Shown: positions 58,969 to 64,000 of the stretch, piece after piece
Numbering within the stretch: position 1 is the first letter of the stretch
Layout: each line of letters starts with the position of its first letter
DNA from: Micromonospora violae
GTDB taxonomy: Bacteria; Actinomycetota; Actinomycetes; Mycobacteriales; Micromonosporaceae
DNA: 64,000 bases
Direction: 5' to 3'
Assembly (NCBI RefSeq): GCF_004217135.1
Contig: NZ_SHKK01000001.1
Coordinates: 3,906,001 to 3,970,000, forward strand
Notes under the pieces: model-generated
The model's input: only the letters and a program-made list of their open reading frames with translations
What the model was told of the DNA's origin: nothing
Database searches by the model: none
Position numbers and translations under genes: made by a program

Positions 58969-59868
58969 ATGGACCTCGATGACTACCGGAGCCACTCCCC
59001 CTACAGCGCCCCCGGCCGGCACGGTGGGCTCCTCGACGCCGTGGCGACCGACATCCCCACCGTGGCGGCGACCGTCCGCAACGTGATCGTCCACTACCGG
59101 GCCGGCGGCGTGGAGCTGCCCGACGACCGGCTGGAGGAGGTAAATCACCGCTGGGTGGACCGCATCCTCGACACCGACCAGTCCCGATTCCCGCTGGCCC
59201 TCACGAGCGCACGTCCGGCCGCCGAACGGGTGGCCGGCTGCTGCCGGGACCACACCCTGCTGTCAATCGCGATCCTCCGTCAGCACCGCATTCCCAGCCG
59301 CAGCCGGGTCGGCTTCGCCTCCTACTTCACCCCCGGCTGGCACCACGATCACGTGCTGGTCGAGTACTGGAACGGTCACCGCTGGGTCTGGGCCGACCCG
59401 GAGCTCGACCCGGCCGCCGACTGGGGGTTCGACGGGTACGACATCGACCCGACGGCGGGGCTCTTCGACTCGGCGGCGCGGGTGTGGTCGGCGTACCGGG
59501 CAGGGGCGATCGACCCCGACGTCTACGGCGTCAGCCCGGAGTTGCCGATCCGCGGCGCGTGGTTCATCCACAACTACGTGCTGCACGAGCTGGCCCATCG
59601 GCAGAAGGACGAGCTGCTGCTGTGGGACAGCTTCGGCGCGATGACCGACGACCTCGCGACCGACCACCTGACGACCGCCGACCTCACGCTCGCCGACGAG
59701 ATCGCCGCTCTGCTGCTCGCAGCCGACAGCGGCGACGAGGCCGCGGAGAAGGCGCTCGCCGACCGGTACGCGACCGACAACCGGCTGCGTCCGGGCGCTC
59801 AGGTCCGCAGCTTCTCACCGGTCTCCCCGACCGTCAGCACTGTCGATCTGCGGGTCAGCCGAAGGTGA
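58969..59868 (+). CDS. Transglutaminase-like domain protein
   Basis: A 299-residue protein with a transglutaminase/protease-like catalytic arrangement: Cys91 or Cys92 (AGCCRDHTLL), His128 (WHHDHVLVEYW) and Asp143 (WADPELDP). The region between contains RIPSRSRVGF, typical of the fold. The C-terminal half is helical, with no other domain seen. No signal peptide is present, so it is cytoplasmic. The 3' end overlaps the convergent redoxin-like gene by 14 bp. Confidence 0.85.
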   Translation: MDLDDYRSHSPYSAPGRHGGLLDAVATDIPTVAATVRNVIVHYRAGGVELPDDRLEEVNHRWVDRILDTDQSRFPLALTSARPAAERVAGCCRDHTLLSIAILRQHRIPSRSRVGFASYFTPGWHHDHVLVEYWNGHRWVWADPELDPAADWGFDGYDIDPTAGLFDSAARVWSAYRAGAIDPDVYGVSPELPIRGAWFIHNYVLHELAHRQKDELLLWDSFGAMTDDLATDHLTTADLTLADEIAALLLAADSGDEAAEKALADRYATDNRLRPGAQVRSFSPVSPTVSTVDLRVSRR

Positions 59869-60796
59869 AGGCGTACGCCTCGACGCCGGGCACGTCGAAG
59901 GTGATCTCCAGAGTCCGCTCACCGACCGCGCCATCCTGGCGGACCAGCTGGTAGAGCCGGCCGTCCCGCAGGACGCCGTTGCCGTTCTCGTCGACGTCGA
60001 CGCCGTGTGACGGGCCGGGTGGCGCGCCGTCGAGCAGCACCCGGAACGGGATCGACTGGGCCGCCCCGGGGGCCAGCACGAGGTGCGCGTCACGGGCGTG
60101 GAACCGGAACGCGATACCGCCGCCGGCCTGACCCAATACGACGTTCTCCGACCCGATCGTCCACTCCCCCGCCAGCGCCCACTGGTTGAGGCCCAGGTTC
60201 GCCGGCACGTGGTAGGCGCGGCGTTCGTCGAGCGCCGGGCCGTTCGGCGAGGCGAAGTGTTCGCCGCGACTGAAACCGAGGTACGTCTCGGGTGTGCGCA
60301 GGTTGTTCCAGTCGGCCTCGGCCTCCGGGCCGAGGCCGTGCACGGGTACGGGGTCCCGCTCGACGCCGAGCAGTTGTTGCAGCACCCGTTCGGACTGCTC
60401 GTACTGTCCCTCCCCGAAGTGGTCGTCGCGGATGACGCCGTCGGTGTCGATGAAGTAGAGCGCCGGCCAGTAGTGGTTGTCGAAGGCGCGCCAGATCGCG
60501 TAGTCGTTGTCGACCGCCACCGGGTAGTCGATGGACCGGGCCGCGACCGCCCGCCGCACCCACTCGAGGTCGTGCTCGAATCCGAACTCGGGCGTGTGCA
60601 CCCCGATGACGACCAGCCCGTCGTCGCGGTAGGCCTGCGACCAGGCCCGCACGTACGGCTCCTGACGCAGCCAGTTGATGCAGGTCAGCGTCCAGAAGTT
60701 CACCAGGACGACGCGCCCGCCCAGGTCGGCGGGGCCGAGTGGCTCGGTGTTGAGCCACTCGGCCGCCCCGTTCAGCGGGGGCAGGTGCACGGCCAT
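59855..60796 (-). CDS. Redoxin (DipZ C-terminal-like), resolving Cys replaced
   Basis: A 313-residue protein. Residues 20-150 are a thioredoxin-like AhpC/TlpA domain, and residues 160-313 are a beta-rich domain like the C-terminal domain of DipZ-type proteins. The redox motif reads FWTLTCINWLRQ: Cys39 is present but the second cysteine of CxxC is Trp42, so it cannot act as a classical disulfide reductase; a peroxidase or mixed-disulfide role is possible. The ATG at 60796 directly follows the epoxide hydrolase stop, so the two are co-expressed. No signal peptide is seen. Confidence 0.82.
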   Translation of the reverse strand: MAVHLPPLNGAAEWLNTEPLGPADLGGRVVLVNFWTLTCINWLRQEPYVRAWSQAYRDDGLVVIGVHTPEFGFEHDLEWVRRAVAARSIDYPVAVDNDYAIWRAFDNHYWPALYFIDTDGVIRDDHFGEGQYEQSERVLQQLLGVERDPVPVHGLGPEAEADWNNLRTPETYLGFSRGEHFASPNGPALDERRAYHVPANLGLNQWALAGEWTIGSENVVLGQAGGGIAFRFHARDAHLVLAPGAAQSIPFRVLLDGAPPGPSHGVDVDENGNGVLRDGRLYQLVRQDGAVGERTLEITFDVPGVEAYAFTFG

Positions 60797-62023
60797 CTAG
60801 CGCAGCGACCGGAAGGCGGTGCGAAGCTCTTCGGAGAAGATCTTCGGCTGTTCCCAGGCCGCGAAGTGCCCGCCCACGTCGAGCTTGTTGTAGTAGATGA
60901 GGTTGGAGTATGCCTGCTCGGCCCAGCTCTGCGGCGCCTCGTAGAGCTCGTCAGGGAAGACGCTCACCGCGACCGGGATGTTCACGCCCTTGGCGGCGAA
61001 GAACGACAGCTTGTTCTCCGCGTACAGCCGGGCCGCGGAGACCGCGGTGTTCGTCAGCCAGTAGAGCGAGATGTTGTCCAGGATGTCGTCGCGCGTCAGG
61101 CCCGCTTTCGCCCCGTCGAAGACCTGCGCGATCAGGGCCAGGCTCTTCGCGTCGTGGTCGAGCAGGAAGGACGCCAGACCGACCGGGGAATCCGCCAACC
61201 CGGTCAGCGTCTGCGGACGCGTCGCCATCATGAGGGCGTACGCGACGTGCTTCCAGACGTAGTTGGCTTCCTCGGCGGCACGCATCTCGTCGGTGGACAG
61301 ACCGGATGGCAGTGAGCCCATGGCGTTGTTCGCGCCGGTGGTGTCGCCTTGGAACAACAGGTCGATCTCGGGTGGGATCGCGCCGGGCATGTTGGTGTGG
61401 ATGGCGAGCAGTTCCGGGGGTGCCTGGAGGCCCATCTGGTCCACGACGACGGCGCCCCAGTCGCCGCCCTGCGCGACGAACCGGTCGTAGCCGAGGCGCT
61501 TCATCAGTTCGGTCCAGGCGGTCGCGATTTTCTGCGGGTTCCAGCCTGACGCGGTCGGCTTGCCGGAGAAGCCGTGCCCGGGCAGCGACGGGATCACCAG
61601 GTGGAAGGCGTCGGAGGCGCTCCCGCCGTGCGCGGTGGGGTCGGTCAACGGCTCGATGATCTTCATTTGTTCGATGATCGACCCGGGCCACCCGTGGGTG
61701 ACGATGAGCGGCAGCGCGTCCTCGTGCTTGGAGCGCACGTGGATGAAGTGGATGCCCACCCCGTCGATGGTGGTCAGGAACTGCGGTACGGAGTTCAGCC
61801 GCGCCTCGACCTTGCGCCAGTCGTACTCCTTTTCCCAATAGCGGGCGACGGCCTGAATCGTCGCGAGTGGCACGCCCTGCGACTGGTCGTCCACCGTTTC
61901 CTTGTCCGGCCAGCGGGTGGCCTTGATGCGCCTCTTCAGGTCATCGAGGTCGGCCTGCGGAATGTCGACCGAGAACGGCCGAATCTCCGTGGTGCCCGGA
62001 CGGGTCTTGGTTTTGACAGCCAT
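60797..62023 (-). CDS. Epoxide hydrolase
   Basis: A 408-residue alpha/beta hydrolase of the epoxide hydrolase N-terminal type. Motifs: HGWPGS (110-115, oxyanion hole), nucleophile Asp188 in QGGDWGA and His386 in GGHFAAWEQP. The lid Tyr pair is expected within SLYWLTN. It opens epoxides to diols. The N-terminal segment (PFSVDIPQADLDDLKRRI) is the family signature. It is followed directly by the redoxin-like gene, and may detoxify reactive epoxides together with it. Confidence 0.93.
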   Translation of the reverse strand: MAVKTKTRPGTTEIRPFSVDIPQADLDDLKRRIKATRWPDKETVDDQSQGVPLATIQAVARYWEKEYDWRKVEARLNSVPQFLTTIDGVGIHFIHVRSKHEDALPLIVTHGWPGSIIEQMKIIEPLTDPTAHGGSASDAFHLVIPSLPGHGFSGKPTASGWNPQKIATAWTELMKRLGYDRFVAQGGDWGAVVVDQMGLQAPPELLAIHTNMPGAIPPEIDLLFQGDTTGANNAMGSLPSGLSTDEMRAAEEANYVWKHVAYALMMATRPQTLTGLADSPVGLASFLLDHDAKSLALIAQVFDGAKAGLTRDDILDNISLYWLTNTAVSAARLYAENKLSFFAAKGVNIPVAVSVFPDELYEAPQSWAEQAYSNLIYYNKLDVGGHFAAWEQPKIFSEELRTAFRSLR

Positions 62024-62158
62024 GCGTGGTTCCTCTCCGTCTAGGTTTGCGCCTCGCGAGGAGAAATCGTGGGCCTGTGCGCCATTTCAGAATGGGCACG
62101 CCGCCGCCATATCTCGGAGCCTAGAGCGCCGCAGCCGAGGCCCGTGGCGATACGGCGC

Positions 62159-63007
62159 TCAGTGCGTTCCGGGGGCGGCGACGGCGTGTTCGGCGGCGCG
62201 ACTGACCTGCTCCCAGGCCGCCCAGGTGTCCATCCGCTGGCGGGCGATGTCGAACGCCAGGTCGTACACCATGCTCCCGAGCAGGAGTCGCAGCGGCGGG
62301 TCGTCGCTGTCGACCAGGCGCAGCAGCGCCTCGGCGGCCAGCCGGGGTTCGCTGTCGATTGAACCGTCCGCCCACTGCCGCTCCAGCTCGGCGCGCAGCG
62401 GCGCGTAGGCGTCCATCGGGGTGGTGGCGCGCACGCTGGTGTAGAGGTCGGTCCAGTACCCACCCGGCTGCACCATGCTGACCGTGATGTCGAAGGCGGC
62501 GGCCTCCATCGCCAGCGCCTCGCTCATGCCTTCCAGGGCGAACTTGCTCGCGCTGTACAGGCCGGTGCTCGGAAAGCCGCCGAGCGCGGCGATGCTGGAG
62601 ACCTGCACGATGTGTCCGGACCGTTGGGCGCGCAGGTGCGGCAGCACGGCCTGACTGACCCAGAGCGCGCCGAAGAGGTTGACCTCGAACTGGGCTCGGG
62701 CTTCAGCCTCGGTGAACTCTTCGATCATGCCCATGGACAGGGTTCCGGCGTTGTTGACGACGATGTCGAGCCGGCCGAAGTGCTCGACGGCGGTGTTCAC
62801 GGCGGCGATGACCGCCGCCCGGTCGGTCACGTCGAGGGTCAGAGCCAGCAGACGATCGGCGTGCTTCTCGTCGAAGTCGGCCTGGGCGATGGTCCGGGCC
62901 GCGGCGACCACCCGGTCACCCCGGTCGAGCGCGGCGTCGGCGAAGGCCCGGCCCAGGCCACGGCTGGCGCCGGTGATGAACCAGGTACGTGGGGCGGCAG
63001 TACGCAA
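62159..63007 (-). CDS. Short-chain dehydrogenase/reductase
   Basis: A 282-residue SDR. NAD(P)-binding ITGASRGLGRA (11-21), NNAG (85-88), Ser138 (VQVSSIA), Tyr151 and Lys155 (YSASKFALEG) form the classical set. The arginine in ASRGLG favours NADP(H). The start is TTG 63007 with GGGAGA upstream. It is divergent from the TetR regulator at 63131, and the two operator palindromes in between suggest it is repressed by that regulator until a ligand arrives. Substrate unknown. Confidence 0.92.
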   Translation of the reverse strand: MRTAAPRTWFITGASRGLGRAFADAALDRGDRVVAAARTIAQADFDEKHADRLLALTLDVTDRAAVIAAVNTAVEHFGRLDIVVNNAGTLSMGMIEEFTEAEARAQFEVNLFGALWVSQAVLPHLRAQRSGHIVQVSSIAALGGFPSTGLYSASKFALEGMSEALAMEAAAFDITVSMVQPGGYWTDLYTSVRATTPMDAYAPLRAELERQWADGSIDSEPRLAAEALLRLVDSDDPPLRLLLGSMVYDLAFDIARQRMDTWAAWEQVSRAAEHAVAAPGTH

Positions 63008-63030
63008 GGTGTTCTCCCTCAGTCATTGCG

Positions 63031-63050
63031 AGACGAGACGGTTCGTCTCG
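63031..63050. promoter_or_regulatory. TetR operator, copy 1
   Basis: AGACGAGACGGTTCGTCTCG, with CGAGAC/GTCTCG arms, 24 bp before the SDR start. An identical copy lies 60 bp away. Confidence 0.85.
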
Positions 63051-63090
63051 CCGATGCGGTGAACAGTAGGGCGTGTCGTCGCCGCCGTCA

Positions 63091-63110
63091 AGACGAGACG
63101 GTTCGTCTCG
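63091..63110. promoter_or_regulatory. TetR operator, copy 2
   Basis: Identical 20-nt sequence to 63031-63050, 60 bp from it, located over the tetR promoter. Confidence 0.85.
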
Positions 63111-63116
63111 TGCTGC

Positions 63117-63122
63117 TATCGT
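63117..63122 (+). promoter_or_regulatory. -10 box of TetR gene (leaderless)
   Basis: TATCGT ends 8 nt before ATG 63131, directly after operator copy 2. Confidence 0.4.
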
Positions 63123-63130
63123 GGCGTCCC

Positions 63131-63733
63131 ATGACGCCCAACACGGCCCGCCGGAACGAGACGTCGCGGCGCGCCATCCTCACCGCGGCCTTCGACCTGC
63201 TTCAGGACGTCGGGTACGCGAAGCTCAGCATCGAGGGCATCGCCGCGCGGGCCGGCGTCGGCAAACAGACCATCTACCGCTGGTGGCCGTCGAAGGGCGC
63301 GGTCATCTTCGACGCCTTCCTCCTGCTCAGCGAGGCTGCCGAGGGCGGGCCGCCGACGCTGCCGGACACCGGCGACCTGGCGACGGACCTGACCCTGGTG
63401 CTGCGCGCCACCGTCGAGGAGATGAACGACCCCCGGTACGAGCAACCGATGCGCGCGCTGGCCACCGAGATCGCGCTCGATCCCGAGCTGGCGGCCGCGT
63501 ACGCCCAACGGTTGGACGGGCCGTTACGGGAGGCCAAGCGGCAACGCCTACGCAGCGCCCAGCGGGCCGGCCAGCTCGCCGAGGACGTCGACCTCGACGT
63601 GGCGGTGGACATGATCTGGGGGCCCATTCTCAACCGATGGCTGCACCGCAGCGGGCCGCTCACCGCCGAGTACGCCGACCTCGTCGTCAGCACCGCCCTC
63701 AACGGACTGCGTCCCCGCCGATCCGGCGAGTGA
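63131..63733 (+). CDS. TetR-family transcriptional regulator
   Basis: A 200-residue TetR protein: the HTH is RRAILTAAFDLLQDVGYAKLSIEGIAARAGVGKQTIYRWW (about residues 12-51), and the C-terminal 130 residues are the helical ligand domain. It sits opposite the SDR gene, and both operator palindromes lie in the shared 123-bp region, so it probably represses itself and the SDR. ATG 63131 is chosen because the promoter box is close; a longer frame upstream is antisense to the SDR. Confidence 0.93.
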   Translation: MTPNTARRNETSRRAILTAAFDLLQDVGYAKLSIEGIAARAGVGKQTIYRWWPSKGAVIFDAFLLLSEAAEGGPPTLPDTGDLATDLTLVLRATVEEMNDPRYEQPMRALATEIALDPELAAAYAQRLDGPLREAKRQRLRSAQRAGQLAEDVDLDVAVDMIWGPILNRWLHRSGPLTAEYADLVVSTALNGLRPRRSGE

Positions 63734-63788
63734 CAATCCGCGGGACGGCTTTGCGCTGCCGCAAGGTGCTGCGGCAACATCAGGCGCC

Positions 63789-64000
63789 GTGACGGCACCA
63801 GGCGCGGCCCCCGACAACGACACCCCGGCGAGCAGCACGCCCCGGTTGAGTCGGCGGGCCCGGCACTGGTTGGCCGGCGTCGGGGTTACCACCCTGGCCG
63901 CCGTCCTCGGCATCACCCTCGCCGTCCGCGGCGGTGCCACCCCGGCCTGCGCCGCGCCGCCGACGGGCAACGCCGTCCACAAGGGAAAGGCCAGCTTCTA
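63789..64000 (+). CDS. RlpA/expansin-like secreted protein (5' part)
   Basis: The last 212 bases of the window encode the first 70 residues of a protein with a single hydrophobic N-terminal helix (WLAGVGVTTLAAVLGITLAV) acting as signal peptide or anchor. The beginning of a double-psi beta-barrel follows: the final residues GKASFY match the start of the RlpA/expansin-type domain, which acts on peptidoglycan or cellulose. The GTG 63789 start is taken because the upstream gene ends at 63733. Truncated by the window edge, so the assignment is provisional. Confidence 0.6.
   Translation, partial: MTAPGAAPDNDTPASSTPRLSRRARHWLAGVGVTTLAAVLGITLAVRGGATPACAAPPTGNAVHKGKASF

Overview
The window is chromosomal DNA from a very high-GC actinomycete, most likely a Micromonosporaceae (Micromonospora-like). 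Three things point there: the strong G/C third-codon bias, the many GTG starts, and a lipB-lipA-DUF4191-RDD-glnA-glnE-glnA2 order typical of actinomycetes. At least nine genes begin 6 to 8 nt after a TANNNT -10 box, which implies leaderless mRNAs. No rRNA, tRNA or CRISPR array was seen.

Left part (1-16,511), core genome: a truncated secreted PHB-depolymerase-type esterase, two multi-pass GT-C-like membrane proteins, a secreted beta-propeller-like protein, the lipoate genes lipB and lipA, a VOC protein, and an archaeal-type aspartyl-tRNA synthetase preceded by a T-box leader with a GAC (Asp) specifier. Then come a large LuxR-type ATPase regulator with a 27-bp tandem repeat upstream, a DUF4191 protein, an RDD membrane protein, and glnA behind a GlnR-like box.

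Mobile part (16,512-32,101): a 15.6-kb actinomycete integrative and conjugative element (AICE) inserted at the 3' end of glnA, bounded by 28-bp direct repeats that preserve the last codons and stop of glnA. One minus-strand operon runs from an operator palindrome at 24,470 through a membrane protein, ssb, an FtsK/TraB-type ATPase, small accessory genes, spd (DUF2637), rep (RepSA type), xis and int. The opposite arm carries an XRE/TPR regulator, a small HTH protein and a lower-GC Type III restriction-modification pair (mod, res).

Right part (32,102-57,100), core genome: two tandem MptB-like mannosyltransferases, a further membrane protein, glnE, a class I amidotransferase, an LD-carboxypeptidase, a virginiamycin B lyase homologue, a small secreted protein, WYL regulator and VOC genes, a DUF350 protein, glnA2, nadE, panB, an F420-dependent NADP reductase, an RNase II/R-type nuclease, an alanine/lysine-rich histone-H1-like protein, a Nudix hydrolase, and a PadR regulator followed by two tandemly duplicated membrane genes.

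Far right (57,107-64,000): an intact IS30-family element, a GNAT acetyltransferase, a transglutaminase-like protein, an epoxide hydrolase with a redoxin-like protein, an SDR with its divergent TetR regulator and two identical operators, and the start of an RlpA/expansin-like secreted protein. glnA, glnE and glnA2 form a dispersed nitrogen-assimilation set; the AICE now separates glnA from its original terminator.
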